Positions 34,939-45,032 of a DNA stretch of 64,000 nt are shown in pieces (within the stretch, counting starts at the first letter, position 1; each line of letters opens with the position of its first letter). The notes under the pieces were generated by a model. It saw only the letters and a list, made by a program, of their open reading frames with translations. It had not been told where the DNA came from and did no database searches. The DNA lies in the NCBI RefSeq assembly GCF_000766865.1, contig NZ_JNFA01000023.1:62001-126000 (forward strand). Direction: 5' to 3'. The stretch is from Listeria booriae (GTDB lineage Bacteria > Bacillota > Bacilli > Lactobacillales > Listeriaceae). A program made the position numbers and the translations under genes.

Positions 34939-37716
34939 TTATTCAAAAAATTTCTTTACTTCCTTTAATAATTCCGTCTCCGTTGCTTTCACAATCGGCA
35001 CTGTCGGAATCGAATGCAAGAACGCTTTCCCAAAATTTGTCGTATCTACGCGGTTATCAAACACAAACACAATGCCCCGGTCTGTTTCCCGGCGAATCAA
35101 ACGGCCAAACCCTTGTTTAAAGCGCAATACGGCTTCTGGAAGCGAGTAATGTTGGAACGCATTTTGCCCCATTTTTTTACGCAAAGCAATCTGGGCTTTT
35201 GTGTACGGATCTTCTAATGGTGCGAATGGCAGGCGGACAATCACCAAGCACGACAAATCGTCCCCAGGAATATCAATCCCTTCCCAAAAACTCATCGTTC
35301 CGAGCAAAATCGCCTTATCTAGCGCCATAAATTGTTTCGTTAATCGCGCCGTGCTTCCTGATGACACGCCTTGCGCTAAAATACGAAATTCTTCAATCGA
35401 GTTGTCCTGATACATTTTCCGATATGTTTTTAGCAACATGTCATTGGCGGTAAACAGCACGAGCATACGGCCTGACGTTTCTTTGGCAATCGCGCTTAAA
35501 TAAGACGCCAACTGATTCGTGTACTCTTCCACCGGCGTTCCTTTCACAGGCTTCATATCAGCAGGAATCAACACCCGGGCATTCGCCTCATAATCAAACG
35601 GAGACTTAATCTGCATCGTCACCACGTCATTATCCAACCCTAGATCCTCTTGAATATAGTCAAAAGAATCATCCACGGTAAGCGTTGCCGACGTTAGCAC
35701 AACCCCTTTTTTAGCTTGGAAAAACTCTCTTTGTAGCGTGTGATTTACCTGAATAATGTTCGCGCGTAATCGGATACTACCAAGCGCCCGATTACGATCT
35801 GATTCAATATAAAGCAACATCGCCTCTTCTTTCTCATAGAGCATCATCGTCAACTGTTTCTCCGCATGCTTCCAGTCCATTCCAAAAGCATACACCTCTT
35901 CTAAGAACGCCACATCAGACTCACTCGCAGCTTCCGCTTCTTGTTTTCCGCGAACCAACACAGAATCAATCGCCGCACTCACTTCACGCATAAGCAAAAG
36001 CACTTTCTCCCCTGCATAAAATAGCGCTTCATCGAGCTCCTCATCAATCACATTCTCCACCAAAATTAATTCCGTCGAATTTTTCGTTGCCTGCGTAAGC
36101 TTCTGCGCCAGTTGCACAAACAACTCTTCCAACGCCACTTCTAATTTCACAATCGCCAAATCCGCGTCGAATAGCTGATGATGCTCTGGAAACTGTTGCG
36201 CCAACTGATTTAACAATCCATCCTTATCCAGCGTACCAAAACGATTCATAAAGAATTTCATGCGCCGATACGAAAAGACAAAACTTTGCTGCGTCCTTGC
36301 GGCATCCGTAAAATGATGCGCCTCATCAATCACAACATAATCATACGAAGGCAAAATGTGGCGAGTCGAAAAATGATCTTGCAATAACAGCGCATGGTTC
36401 ACAATAATCAAATCTGCAACTTCCGCCTGCTTCTGATTAAACAAATAGAAATCATGCATTAACCACGGGTCTTTCTGCGGCGACAAAAACCAGCCCGTAT
36501 GCTTCATCCGGTTCCAAAACAATTGCCCACCACTAGACAAATTGACCTCATCAATATCTCCGGTCATCGTCTCCGTCAACCATACTAGTAGCTGCATCTT
36601 CGTCAATACCACATCGTACGTCTTATCCACTTCATGCAACAACTGTTCAAACTTAAATAAATTAATATAATGATCACGACCCTTTAAAACCACAGCCTGC
36701 ACGTCAAATCCCGCTATTTTTTCAAGCAATGGGATATCCTTCAAAAACATCTGCGACTGCAAAAGGTTCGTATATGTACTCACCACAATCGGAATTTGCC
36801 GTTCCTTCGCAAAATAAATCGCCGGTAAAAAATAGCCCAGCGTCTTTCCAATACCAGTTCCCGCCTCAATCAACGCCTTCTGTTCCTGCTGCCAAGCCTC
36901 CATCACCGTATCCATCATTAAAAACTGACCCGTTCGTGGCATCAATTCCGCATGATTTGTTGCAAATAAAGCGGCCTTCTCCTCATTTGTCGCTGGAAAA
37001 ACAAGATCATCCGCCCGACTATAACTCGCATGTCGCACATCCTTCTTGCAAATTACTAATCCCCGATACTCCAGCCATTTCGCATCAAGCGGCGCCAATT
37101 CCTGTTCCTTTCGCATCTCCACTTCGAAAAAAAGCTCCGCCAAGTACCCCGTCAAATGCTGCGATAACGTCGTTAATTTACGAATCGTCGCAAGCGGCAA
37201 CGTCTCCATTTTCTCCAAAAAGAACAGCAACAATTCCGCCGTCACACGCGCATCACTATCCGCCCGATGTGGCGCGTCATGCCCAAAACCGAACTCATCC
37301 GCCAAATCTTGCAACTTATAACTATCCACCGTCGGATACATAATCCGCGCCAACTCCACCGTATCTAACAATTTCATCTTGAGCGGTGGCTCCCCTGCCT
37401 CACGCATTTCCTTTTGCAAAAATGTCCAATCAAAACTCACATTATGCGCAACAAAAATAGACCCATCAATCAAGGAATGGATAATCGAGGAAACATCTTC
37501 AAACAAAGGCGCATCTTTCACATCTTTGTCCGAAATACCCGTCAACTCTTTAATAAAAGGAGGAATGCGTTTTTCCGGATTCAAAAACGTTGAAAACTGA
37601 TCCACAATCTGACCATTCTCAATAATACACGCTGAAAATTGAATAATTTTATCTGATTTTGCAGCCTGATTTCCAGTCGTTTCTAAATCCACCACAATAT
37701 AACGCTTATTCTTCAT
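34939..37716 (-). CDS. dinG: DinG-family helicase with N-terminal 3'-5' exonuclease domain
   Basis: The 925-residue protein fuses a DnaQ-like exonuclease (about 1-175: VVDLETTGN, HNVSFDWTFL, HRADSDARVT, giving DEDDh residues) to a superfamily 2 XPD/DinG-like ATPase. The ATPase has Walker A EAGTGIGKT near 285 and DEAH box VIDEAHH near 470. The region after KGRDHY, where E. coli DinG has four Fe-S cysteines, has none here, as in other Firmicute DinG proteins. Related enzymes act as nucleases more than helicases. It follows panD by 89 bases. Confidence 0.93.
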   Translation of the reverse strand: MKNKRYIVVDLETTGNQAAKSDKIIQFSACIIENGQIVDQFSTFLNPEKRIPPFIKELTGISDKDVKDAPLFEDVSSIIHSLIDGSIFVAHNVSFDWTFLQKEMREAGEPPLKMKLLDTVELARIMYPTVDSYKLQDLADEFGFGHDAPHRADSDARVTAELLLFFLEKMETLPLATIRKLTTLSQHLTGYLAELFFEVEMRKEQELAPLDAKWLEYRGLVICKKDVRHASYSRADDLVFPATNEEKAALFATNHAELMPRTGQFLMMDTVMEAWQQEQKALIEAGTGIGKTLGYFLPAIYFAKERQIPIVVSTYTNLLQSQMFLKDIPLLEKIAGFDVQAVVLKGRDHYINLFKFEQLLHEVDKTYDVVLTKMQLLVWLTETMTGDIDEVNLSSGGQLFWNRMKHTGWFLSPQKDPWLMHDFYLFNQKQAEVADLIIVNHALLLQDHFSTRHILPSYDYVVIDEAHHFTDAARTQQSFVFSYRRMKFFMNRFGTLDKDGLLNQLAQQFPEHHQLFDADLAIVKLEVALEELFVQLAQKLTQATKNSTELILVENVIDEELDEALFYAGEKVLLLMREVSAAIDSVLVRGKQEAEAASESDVAFLEEVYAFGMDWKHAEKQLTMMLYEKEEAMLLYIESDRNRALGSIRLRANIIQVNHTLQREFFQAKKGVVLTSATLTVDDSFDYIQEDLGLDNDVVTMQIKSPFDYEANARVLIPADMKPVKGTPVEEYTNQLASYLSAIAKETSGRMLVLFTANDMLLKTYRKMYQDNSIEEFRILAQGVSSGSTARLTKQFMALDKAILLGTMSFWEGIDIPGDDLSCLVIVRLPFAPLEDPYTKAQIALRKKMGQNAFQHYSLPEAVLRFKQGFGRLIRRETDRGIVFVFDNRVDTTNFGKAFLHSIPTVPIVKATETELLKEVKKFFE

Positions 37717-37759
37717 GCTTGCTTCCCCCTCGTACCAACCAGTTTCTTAATAAATAGCA

Positions 37760-37791
37760 GAGAATAGGACGTATTTTTCCGCCCTATTCTC
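37760..37791 (-). terminator. hairpin after panD
   Basis: GAGAATAGG pairs with CCTATTCTC (37760-37768 and 37783-37791). The U-tract is interrupted, so termination of the panBCD transcript here may be partial and dinG may be read through. Confidence 0.6.
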
Positions 37792-37805
37792 ATAACACAA
37801 ACCCT

Positions 37806-38189
37806 TTAAAGCGTTGTCTGTGCTTCTTCTTTTGGCAAATACTGCGCAATACCATTCGCCTCGTCTAATACCACAATCTTCGGCTCATGCACAGCAGCTT
37901 CTTCCTTCGTAAACACACCGTAAGACATAATAATAACGGTATCTCCCACTTGCGTCAAACGCGCTGCTGCCCCGTTCAAACAAATGATGCCACTCCCACG
38001 CTTACCAGGAATAATATACGTTTCCAATCGTGCCCCATTATTATTATTTACAATCTGCACCTTTTCATTTGGCAACATATCCACTGCCTCTAAAATTGCC
38101 TCATCAATCGTGATACTGCCAACATATTGAAGGTTCGCTTCTGTCACAGTAGCCCGATGAATTTTACCGTTCATCATTGTGCGCAACAT
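37806..38189 (-). CDS. panD: aspartate 1-decarboxylase
   Basis: The 127-residue pyruvoyl enzyme makes beta-alanine for pantothenate. Starting at ATG 38189, preceded by GGAGGTGAG, the self-cleavage site YVGS falls at Gly24-Ser25, the family position, which fixes the start. The catalytic Tyr region and [15 protein letters not shown] are conserved. It overlaps the end of panC by 26 bases and is the last gene of panBCD. Confidence 0.97.
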   Translation of the reverse strand: MLRTMMNGKIHRATVTEANLQYVGSITIDEAILEAVDMLPNEKVQIVNNNNGARLETYIIPGKRGSGIICLNGAAARLTQVGDTVIIMSYGVFTKEEAAVHEPKIVVLDEANGIAQYLPKEEAQTTL

Positions 38190-39036
38190 CTCGCTCACCT
38201 CCTATAATTACATTATCAATCAACCGCGCCTTGCTATACTGCACACAAATCGCAATAATAACTGGCGCATTCCAATCTTCTATTTCCTCAAAGCTCGGAA
38301 AACCAAACATATCCAAATAAACGATTCCCTGATGCGACGTTTTCTGATTCACAAATTTGCGCACACTTTCCAAAATCTGTGTCTTGTTCTTAAGATGTAT
38401 GTGCTGACGCGCATCTAGCAACGCTTGCTGAATAACAGGCGCATCCGCACGCTCTTGCTCCGTCAAATACACATTGCGCGAACTCTTCGCCAAACCGTCT
38501 TGTTCTCTAACTGTAGGAACAACCCGAATCTTCACTGGGAAAAAATAATCCGCCACAAAACCTTCCACAACAGCGACTTGTTGCGCGTCTTTCTGGCCAA
38601 AATACGCCTTGTTCGGCTGCACTAAATGAAACAATTTCGCAAGCACCGTCAGCACCCCGTCAAAATGCCCCACACGCGTTGCCCCATCCAAAACAGACAC
38701 ACGCTTCCTCGCTTGAATCACCGACGTTAATTCATCCGGGTACATCTCTTGAACAGCAGGTAAAAACAAAATCGAAACACCATTTTCCCGCGCTAAACGA
38801 ATATCGCGTGCCTCATCTCGCGGATAACTTTCAAAATCCTCATTTGGCCCAAACTGCGTCGGATTCACAAAAATGCTCATAACAACCACATTATTTTCAC
38901 GTCTCGCAGCATCCACCAAAGCAAAATGCCCTTCATGCAAATAACCCATTGTCGGTACAAAACCAATCGTTTGCTGATCCTTTTTCAACGTAGCAATCGC
39001 GTCACAAAGCGCTTCACGTTCTCTAATAATCTGCAT
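38164..39036 (-). CDS. panC: pantothenate synthetase
   Basis: The 290-residue enzyme joins pantoate and beta-alanine using ATP. Nucleotidyltransferase motifs [14 protein letters not shown] (HxGH) and [10 protein letters not shown] (KMSKS-like) are present, and [13 protein letters not shown] in between. ATG 39036 lies two bases after the panB stop, with GGGGGCG upstream. The short C-terminal tail beyond IIGGE overlaps panD. Confidence 0.96.
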   Translation of the reverse strand: MQIIREREALCDAIATLKKDQQTIGFVPTMGYLHEGHFALVDAARRENNVVVMSIFVNPTQFGPNEDFESYPRDEARDIRLARENGVSILFLPAVQEMYPDELTSVIQARKRVSVLDGATRVGHFDGVLTVLAKLFHLVQPNKAYFGQKDAQQVAVVEGFVADYFFPVKIRVVPTVREQDGLAKSSRNVYLTEQERADAPVIQQALLDARQHIHLKNKTQILESVRKFVNQKTSHQGIVYLDMFGFPSFEEIEDWNAPVIIAICVQYSKARLIDNVIIGGERDVAHNDER

Positions 39037-39037
39037 G

Positions 39038-39871
39038 TCATTCGCCCCCATAAAGGCCTTGCAAAGCTTCATCACTCATCGTAAAGGTATGCTCCAAAGC
39101 AGGGAAAACGCCCGCCTTCACATCCGAAACAAAACCCGCCAACGCTTCATCTATGAGCGCATCCGCATTGGCATATGTTTTCACAAACTTCGCGACACGA
39201 TCTGTCCCATACTGCACGATATCATGATAAACAAGCACTTGCCCATCCGTATCCACACCAGCTCCGATACCAATAGTCGGTATGCCGATAGCTTGACTTA
39301 CTTCTTTCGCAAGTTGGCGAGGAATCGCTTCTAAAACAAGTGCAATCGCCCCGGCTTGTTCTGCAGCCTTCGCATTTTCAATCAAGGTTTTTGCCGCATC
39401 GACTGATTTTGCTTGGACTTTATAGCTACCTGTCAAACCGACCGTTTGCGGCGTCAAACCAAGATGTGCAACAACCGCCACACCACCAGCACTCAGATGC
39501 GCAATCTTTGAAAAAACATCGCCCGCGCCTTCTACTTTCAAAGCATTGGCGCCAGTTTCTTGAATGATTTCGCGCGCATGACGAATCGTTTCTTCCACAG
39601 AACCATGGTAGCTTAAAAAAGGCATATCCGTCACAATAAATGTATCGGGGGCACCGCGTCGAACTGCCTTGGTATGATGAATCATATCCGCTACTGTCAC
39701 TGGAATCGTAGAATCATAGCCAAGCACGACCATACCTAACGAGTCGCCTACTAGAATCATGTCTACACCAGCTTTTTGTGCACCTTTTGCTGACGGATAA
39801 TCATACGCTGTAACCATTGTCATCTTCTCCTGCGACGCTTTCATTTGTACGAAATCCACAGGTTTCTTCAT
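39038..39871 (-). CDS. panB: 3-methyl-2-oxobutanoate hydroxymethyltransferase
   Basis: The 277-residue enzyme adds a hydroxymethyl group from methylene-tetrahydrofolate to ketoisovalerate, giving ketopantoate. [41 protein letters not shown] and [18 protein letters not shown] are family signatures. It is the first gene of panBCD. Its leader of about 130 bases has an extended -10-like TGTTACTAT and a hairpin GAAAGCA/TGCTTTC of unknown meaning. Confidence 0.97.
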   Translation of the reverse strand: MKKPVDFVQMKASQEKMTMVTAYDYPSAKGAQKAGVDMILVGDSLGMVVLGYDSTIPVTVADMIHHTKAVRRGAPDTFIVTDMPFLSYHGSVEETIRHAREIIQETGANALKVEGAGDVFSKIAHLSAGGVAVVAHLGLTPQTVGLTGSYKVQAKSVDAAKTLIENAKAAEQAGAIALVLEAIPRQLAKEVSQAIGIPTIGIGAGVDTDGQVLVYHDIVQYGTDRVAKFVKTYANADALIDEALAGFVSDVKAGVFPALEHTFTMSDEALQGLYGGE

Positions 39872-40045
39872 TGCTATCTACTCCTTTTGTCTCTGTCCAA
39901 CACGGGATCAAAGCAAACGTATTTTTCTTAAAGAAAGCATGTACCGTTCCATCACTGGATACAGCCAATAGTTGCTTTCCTCCCTGCTATAGTAACACAT
40001 TTAGATAGCTTTAAAAAGCAGTTCAACCCGCATAATTATACGAAA

Positions 40046-40075
40046 GACGCATGCTTTTACTTCCTAACATGCGCC
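40046..40075 (-). terminator. terminator of the thioredoxin-like gene
   Basis: On the minus strand GGCGCATGT (40075-40067) pairs with GCATGCGTC (40054-40046), nine pairs with two G-U, then TTT. It lies seven bases after the stop codon. Confidence 0.6.
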
Positions 40076-40081
40076 TTGTTC

Positions 40082-40501
40082 TTATTTACTATACTTATCA
40101 AACCAGGCCGCTAGTGCTTTCTCATCGTCATTTCCATCATAGCGTGACACTTCTTTGCCATTTTCTAGATAGAAAATCACTGGGACTGTTTTCACTTTCA
40201 TATCTTGCAAAAATTGCTTCGCTTGTTCTTCCTTTTCTTTTCGTGCCGCGTCTGTATCAAAATAATCCAAACGCATATTTTTATCTTTCAACACCTTATC
40301 TAGCGTTGGCTGAAACGCTTGGCAATCCGGACAAGTCGGTCTTCCAATATACACAAAACCACTATCTTTATTTTCCAATTTCGTTTGGAATTCCGCCAAT
40401 GTTATTTTATCCAACTGTTTACTGTCTTCCGTCTTACTCCCGCCGCATGCAGCGAGCACTACAACTAAACCTATTACAACGAACAAAAGGTATTTCTTCA
40501 T
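40082..40501 (-). CDS. thioredoxin-like lipoprotein (CPDC motif)
   Basis: The 139-residue protein has a lipoprotein signal (charged start, hydrophobic stretch, lipobox VLAAC at residues 15-19), so it should be lipid-anchored on the outer face of the membrane. A thioredoxin fold follows, with redox motif RPTCPDCQ near residue 57 and the cis-proline segment KTVPVIFYLENGK. It may keep exported proteins in the right thiol state. It resembles the bacteriocin-accessory thioredoxins (PedC/BrcD group) in motif, but no bacteriocin genes are near. Confidence 0.85.
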   Translation of the reverse strand: MKKYLLFVVIGLVVVLAACGGSKTEDSKQLDKITLAEFQTKLENKDSGFVYIGRPTCPDCQAFQPTLDKVLKDKNMRLDYFDTDAARKEKEEQAKQFLQDMKVKTVPVIFYLENGKEVSRYDGNDDEKALAAWFDKYSK

Positions 40502-40522
40502 GTATCTTTAATCCCCTTACTT

Positions 40523-41041
40523 TCATATTGGTAATATTAAGTGAATATCTAATGGCTCTAATTCAAACAAATAGGCATCTGGAGGCATTGCTAACTCCGC
40601 GCCTAATCGCATATAAAAATCAACTGTATTGCGCACTGGTGTCGCCGAAATGTATAGTTCGCTTGCTCCAAGTTCCGTCGCCTCCTGCGTGGCAATATCG
40701 ACAAGCCGTCTGCCTAGTCCTTGCTTCCGGTAATCATGACTGACATACAGCATGTCTAACTTCATCGTCTTCCCATGAATCAGATAGCCTTCTAACGACA
40801 CAATGCCAACTAACACGTTATTATCAAACGCACCAATAATAACCCCTTCACCGTCAAAAACCGATTGCAAGCGTTGCAAATAAAGCCCTAATTCGCTTTC
40901 TAGCCAACCATCAATATCATAAAATTCCCTCACAAGACGCAACTCGTGATCGCGAACATAGTACACTTCTTCCACCAATTCTTTACGGTCAATTTGCTTT
41001 AATTTCTCCAATTCCTTACGCGCCAGCCATCTAAACTCCAT
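40523..41041 (-). CDS. GNAT family N-acetyltransferase
   Basis: The 172-residue protein has the acetyl-CoA-binding motif DYRKQGLGRRLVDIA near residue 105 and the following strand GASELYISATPVRNTVDFYMRLG. These define the GNAT fold. The substrate is unknown and the neighbours give no clue. It is possibly monocistronic; a TATACT -10-like element lies near 41073-41078. Confidence 0.85.
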   Translation of the reverse strand: MEFRWLARKELEKLKQIDRKELVEEVYYVRDHELRLVREFYDIDGWLESELGLYLQRLQSVFDGEGVIIGAFDNNVLVGIVSLEGYLIHGKTMKLDMLYVSHDYRKQGLGRRLVDIATQEATELGASELYISATPVRNTVDFYMRLGAELAMPPDAYLFELEPLDIHLILPI

Positions 41042-41227
41042 CTGCCAACTCTCCTTTTCCAGCGGTTTTATCTAGTATACTAAACTCCCCACGAAAAGAA
41101 AAAAGCCGAAAAAATTTTTAAAATCGTATTTCGCATACCGCTACATCCAATTTGATAGCCTCATCGTTTTTTTCAAGCACAGTTTAACAATTTTCAATGG
41201 CTGTTTTTGCGCTAAAAAAGAAAATTA

Positions 41228-42202
41228 CTAATCTAGCGAAATATCTGCTGAAAAGATGCTATGTTCCTGTCCTGCCGCATCTTGCACTATTAAGATCCCT
41301 TCATCGGATATTCCTTTCACTTTTCCTCGGACTTCGCCACGCAATGTTTTAGCGACAATCGTTTCGTTAAATGGAATCGCACGTTCCTCCCATAATAACT
41401 TAATTGGCGCGAAACCTTGCTCTAGGAACAGCTGATAGTATTTCTCTAATTGTTGCACGATTTCACCAAACAAAGCACCTCTAGAGACAGGATTGCCTGC
41501 CAGAATCGCAAGAGAGGTCGCTTTTTCACGAAGTTCTTCTGGAAACTCGGTTTGGTTGACGTTGATACCTGTTCCGATGATAATCGCTCGAACTTGGTCA
41601 GCTTCTGCCTGCATTTCTGTTAAAACGCCACACACTTTGCGCTTGTTGATGTATAGGTCATTCGGCCACTTGATTTGCGGCGCTAAGCCCGTTACGTTTT
41701 CGATAGCCTCGGCAATAGCGAGCGAAGCAATGAACGTGAACTGCGGGACTTGCTGCATTGGAATTTCTGGACGCAAAATGGTACTCATCCAAATTCCCGT
41801 TCCAGGTTGTGAATCCCAAGGTCTCGCAAGACGTCCTTTGCCAGCTTTTTGTTCATCGGCAATGACCACCGTGCCATCTGCCGCATCTTCGCCAACGAGT
41901 TGATGTGCCACAAGCTGTGTCGAAGCGACTGTTTCATGAAACGACATATGTTGTCCAATAAAATGCGTCTTCGCGCGGAAATACAGTACTTCTTCCGTGA
42001 AGCCATCGTCTGTCGGTTGAATCGAATACCCGCTACCTCGTTTCGCTTGAATCTCAAAACCTACTTTTTTCAGTTCTTCCATGTGTTTCCAAACAGCTGT
42101 ACGACTGCAATTCAAAGCATCTGCAATCTCTTGTCCTGAAACTAAACGCCCCTCTGCTGCGCGAAAAACGTCTAATAATTGACGTCGATTAGTTGATAAC
42201 AT
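41228..42202 (-). CDS. birA: BirA biotin-protein ligase and repressor
   Basis: The 324-residue bifunctional protein has an N-terminal winged helix (about 1-65, VSGQEIADALNCSRTAVWKHMEEL) for DNA binding, a biotin ligase domain with EQKAGKGRLARPWDS, and a C-terminal SH3-like domain. It biotinylates acetyl-CoA and pyruvate carboxylases and represses biotin genes. It overlaps cca by 14 bases at the end of the mazG-dapB-mgsA-cca-birA operon. Confidence 0.96.
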   Translation of the reverse strand: MLSTNRRQLLDVFRAAEGRLVSGQEIADALNCSRTAVWKHMEELKKVGFEIQAKRGSGYSIQPTDDGFTEEVLYFRAKTHFIGQHMSFHETVASTQLVAHQLVGEDAADGTVVIADEQKAGKGRLARPWDSQPGTGIWMSTILRPEIPMQQVPQFTFIASLAIAEAIENVTGLAPQIKWPNDLYINKRKVCGVLTEMQAEADQVRAIIIGTGINVNQTEFPEELREKATSLAILAGNPVSRGALFGEIVQQLEKYYQLFLEQGFAPIKLLWEERAIPFNETIVAKTLRGEVRGKVKGISDEGILIVQDAAGQEHSIFSADISLD

Positions 42203-43364
42203 GTTTCACCCATCCTTTAATTTCTTCCGGATTATTCGCGATGTCGCCTTCAATAATGGCTTGATCCAGCCGTGCAAGCAGTTCTTTTAACCAAGGACCG
42301 CCTGTTTTATTTGTCCACGTCATCACATCATTGCCACTTGCTTGCACATCATTTCGCGACTGAATCGGTAATGCCAAAAAGCGCGCCTGCAAGTCTTTCC
42401 ACTGACTTTTTCCAGTGCGTACATAGTGACCGTAATCTATCAGCCGCACAGTTTCTATCCCAGTCTCAAACAGTTCGTAGTCGCTCCACACTGTTTTCTC
42501 TGCTTTTTTCATCGCTTTGGCGACATCGCGGATTAATTTATTCGGCAATTTCCACGCACGTAAAAAAGACGTGACATTTTCAGGTTCTAATGCCAAAACA
42601 AGCACAAACCAAATCACCGTTTCCTCTTGTAAATCCTCTAAATGCCAGTTTTGCAAGGCTTCTACGGCCGGCGCTTTCTCTTGAAAACCTGGTAAAAAGG
42701 GGAGCATGTCCAGTTCAGCGAGCAGTTTCAGTCCTTCTTTTACCGCTTGGCCTTTCATTAATTTCACCAATTCTACAGCAATGCGCTCGACTGCAATGTT
42801 TGCTAATAAGGCACGGTTTTGCTGCATCGCCGCGTATGTATCTGCTTCTAACTGAAATTGCAATTGACTCACAAAACGAACGCCACGCATCATTCGCAAA
42901 GCATCTTCATGGAATCGTTCCCAAGGCTTGCCGACTGCGCGTATTTGTTTCTTCTTCATATCCTCTTGCCCGCCAAACGGATCAATAAAACGACCGTCTA
43001 AGCCCATCGCAATCGCGTTCATCGTGAAGTCACGGCGTTCCAAATCTTTTTCTAGGGAACGAATAAAAGTCACTTCGTCTGGACGCCGGAAATCCGCGTA
43101 GGTGCCCTCGGTTCGGAACGTCGTAATTTCATATATTTCGCCCGCTTCTAGCACCGAGACCGTTCCGTGTTCAATTCCTGTATCAAATGTTCGCGTAAAT
43201 ATTTGCTTCACTTCTTCTGGAAACGCGCTTGTCGCAATATCAATGTCCGCAACATCACGCCCAAGAATCACATCACGAACAGAGCCGCCCACAAAATAAG
43301 CTTCAAAACCCGCCTGTTCTAGCTTTTCTAAAACAGGCACGGCCTTTCTAAAAATTTCTTTCAT
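42189..43364 (-). CDS. cca: CCA-adding tRNA nucleotidyltransferase
   Basis: The 391-residue class II enzyme adds or repairs the CCA end of tRNA. Catalytic motif A (YFVGGSVRDVILGRDVADIDIAT, with two Asp) is at residues 24-46; RRDFTMNAIAMG and EDALRMMRGVRF (templating motifs) follow. It is eight bases after mgsA. Confidence 0.96.
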   Translation of the reverse strand: MKEIFRKAVPVLEKLEQAGFEAYFVGGSVRDVILGRDVADIDIATSAFPEEVKQIFTRTFDTGIEHGTVSVLEAGEIYEITTFRTEGTYADFRRPDEVTFIRSLEKDLERRDFTMNAIAMGLDGRFIDPFGGQEDMKKKQIRAVGKPWERFHEDALRMMRGVRFVSQLQFQLEADTYAAMQQNRALLANIAVERIAVELVKLMKGQAVKEGLKLLAELDMLPFLPGFQEKAPAVEALQNWHLEDLQEETVIWFVLVLALEPENVTSFLRAWKLPNKLIRDVAKAMKKAEKTVWSDYELFETGIETVRLIDYGHYVRTGKSQWKDLQARFLALPIQSRNDVQASGNDVMTWTNKTGGPWLKELLARLDQAIIEGDIANNPEEIKGWVKHVIN

Positions 43365-43372
43365 TATGTCTC

Positions 43373-43777
43373 CTATTCCTCATTCCGTCGTAAATCGCGC
43401 CAATCTAAAAAGCCTTCTTGTAAGCCGCGCAATAGTACTTCTGCTGTCCCAATATTTGTCGCTAGTGGAATTTCATAAACATCACATAACCGAATCAGCG
43501 CCGTCACATCAGGTTCATGTGGCTGAGCTGTAAGAGGATCGCGTAAGAAAATAATTAAATCCATCTTATTTTCGGAAATACGGGAACCAATTTGCTGATC
43601 GCCGCCAAGTGGGCCAGATTGGAAACGATGCACCGAAAGGCCTGTTGCCTCCATAATTCGTTTTCCGGTTGTCCCTGTTGCAAATAATGCATGTGGCTCC
43701 AAAATAAGTTTGTAGGCGAGCGTTAACTCCACCATTAATTCTTTTTTACGATCATGTGCGATTAAGGCAATGTTCAT
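43373..43777 (-). CDS. mgsA: methylglyoxal synthase
   Basis: The 134-residue enzyme converts dihydroxyacetone phosphate to methylglyoxal, a bypass of lower glycolysis that restores phosphate. [15 protein letters not shown] and [14 protein letters not shown] bind phosphate, and [14 protein letters not shown] carries the catalytic Asp. It lies in the dapB-cca operon, as in Bacillus. Confidence 0.96.
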   Translation of the reverse strand: MNIALIAHDRKKELMVELTLAYKLILEPHALFATGTTGKRIMEATGLSVHRFQSGPLGGDQQIGSRISENKMDLIIFLRDPLTAQPHEPDVTALIRLCDVYEIPLATNIGTAEVLLRGLQEGFLDWRDLRRNEE

Positions 43778-43793
43778 GTATTTCCACTCCTCA

Positions 43794-44582
43794 TCAAATT
43801 AAATTTTCTAAACCGTAAACCAGTGTGTCTAATTCTTTTGTTTGACGAATCGAAAAAGCAACGCCAGACATAAAGGAAATTCGGTCATAAGAATCATGGC
43901 GAATCGTCAAGCCTTGTCCTTCTGCGCCGAATTGTACTTGTTGATGTGCGATTAATCCTGGTAAGCGAACGCTGTGAATGCGCATGCCTTCATAGTCTGC
44001 ACCACGCGCGCCTTTCATCGTTTCTTCTTCCTGCGGCGCACCTTGTTGTTTCGGATCGCGAACTTCCGCCATCATTTCTGCTGTTTTCACTGCTGTACCG
44101 CTTGGCGCGTCTAATTTATTGTCATGATGTAACTCAATAATTTCCACATCTGGGAAGTATTTCGCAGCTTTTTGCGCAAACTGCATCATTAACACCGCTC
44201 CAACGGCAAAATTAGGCGCAATAATTGCTCCGATTTTTTTGGATGCGGCAAGTTCCGTTAATTCGGTAATTTGTTCTGGTGTAAAACCGGTCGTGCCAAC
44301 TACTGGACTCACGCCATGTGTTAAGACCGTTTTCGTGTTGGAATAGCCTACTTTTGGTGTGGTGAAATCAACGACAGCATCGACTTTCACGCTTGTTAGT
44401 AACTCCTCTAAATCACCAAAAACCGGTACGTCAAGCGTTGCAAATTCAGCGATTTCACGGATGTTCTTTTCTTCTGGCGCATGATCTAGAACTGCTACTA
44501 GTTCCAGGTCTGCTTCGCGGAGGACTGTCTTTACGACCTCATGCCCCATTCTACCTTTAAAACCTAATACTGCTACCTTCAT
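43794..44582 (-). CDS. dapB: 4-hydroxy-tetrahydrodipicolinate reductase
   Basis: The 262-residue enzyme of the lysine/diaminopimelate pathway has the NAD(P)-binding [11 protein letters not shown] at the N-terminus and the active-site signature [13 protein letters not shown] near residues 151-163. ATG 44582 follows AAGGAGG by nine bases. The upstream extension to 44621 overlaps mazG and is not used. The gap to mazG is one base. Confidence 0.96.
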   Translation of the reverse strand: MKVAVLGFKGRMGHEVVKTVLREADLELVAVLDHAPEEKNIREIAEFATLDVPVFGDLEELLTSVKVDAVVDFTTPKVGYSNTKTVLTHGVSPVVGTTGFTPEQITELTELAASKKIGAIIAPNFAVGAVLMMQFAQKAAKYFPDVEIIELHHDNKLDAPSGTAVKTAEMMAEVRDPKQQGAPQEEETMKGARGADYEGMRIHSVRLPGLIAHQQVQFGAEGQGLTIRHDSYDRISFMSGVAFSIRQTKELDTLVYGLENLI

Positions 44583-44583
44583 C

Positions 44584-44913
44584 TCATTTGTCCTCCTTCT
44601 TGGTCCATCTATCGGCGTCACGTTCCTTAAATTTCTTCATGACAGCATCGTGGGCCTCTTCTAAGCTAATATTTAGCGAATTTGCCATACAAATTAATAC
44701 GAATAATACGTCTCCAAGTTCAGCGGCTACCGTATTTTCTGGTTCGCTTGCTTTCTTTGGTTTTTCTCCGTAGTAATGATTGATTTCACGGGCAAGTTCC
44801 CCGGTTTCTTCTGTCACGCGCGCCATCATTGCAAGTGGCGAAAAATAGCCTTCTTCAAACTGGCCAATCAGCGCGTCTACCTCATCTTGTAGTTGTTGCA
44901 TCGTTTTTGCCAT
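44584..44913 (-). CDS. MazG-like nucleotide pyrophosphohydrolase (YpjD type)
   Basis: The 109-residue all-helical protein has the MazG metal motif [11 protein letters not shown] (about 34-44) and [14 protein letters not shown] (about 65-78). It hydrolyses nucleoside triphosphates to monophosphates, probably as house-cleaning. It matches YpjD in length and in its position before dapB. It is the first gene of the five-gene minus-strand operon, divergent from the YitT gene. Confidence 0.88.
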   Translation of the reverse strand: MAKTMQQLQDEVDALIGQFEEGYFSPLAMMARVTEETGELAREINHYYGEKPKKASEPENTVAAELGDVLFVLICMANSLNISLEEAHDAVMKKFKERDADRWTKKEDK

Positions 44914-44952
44914 GCTTTATTACGCTCCTTTTGTGGTAAACTGATATAAGGG

Positions 44953-44981
44953 TTGGTTACCCCGTTTTGATTTCTTATAAT
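44953..44981 (+). promoter_or_regulatory. promoter of the YitT-family gene and bceRS
   Basis: TTGGTT (44953-44958), a 17-base spacer and consensus TATAAT (44976-44981), about 50 bases before the start codon. Confidence 0.75.
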
Positions 44982-45032
44982 CATTATAGCTAACAAACCA
45001 TTGCTACGTCTATAAAAAAGGAGCGATGCGCT

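Noticed and set aside
36729-37343. 204-residue plus-strand open frame inside dinG
   Set aside because: Antisense to the exonuclease/helicase domains, proline- and serine-rich as expected from reversed codons, no start signals.
40051-40743. 230-residue plus-strand frame over the thioredoxin-like and GNAT genes
   Set aside because: It spans two well-supported minus-strand genes and their gap, with no ribosome site or recognisable domain.
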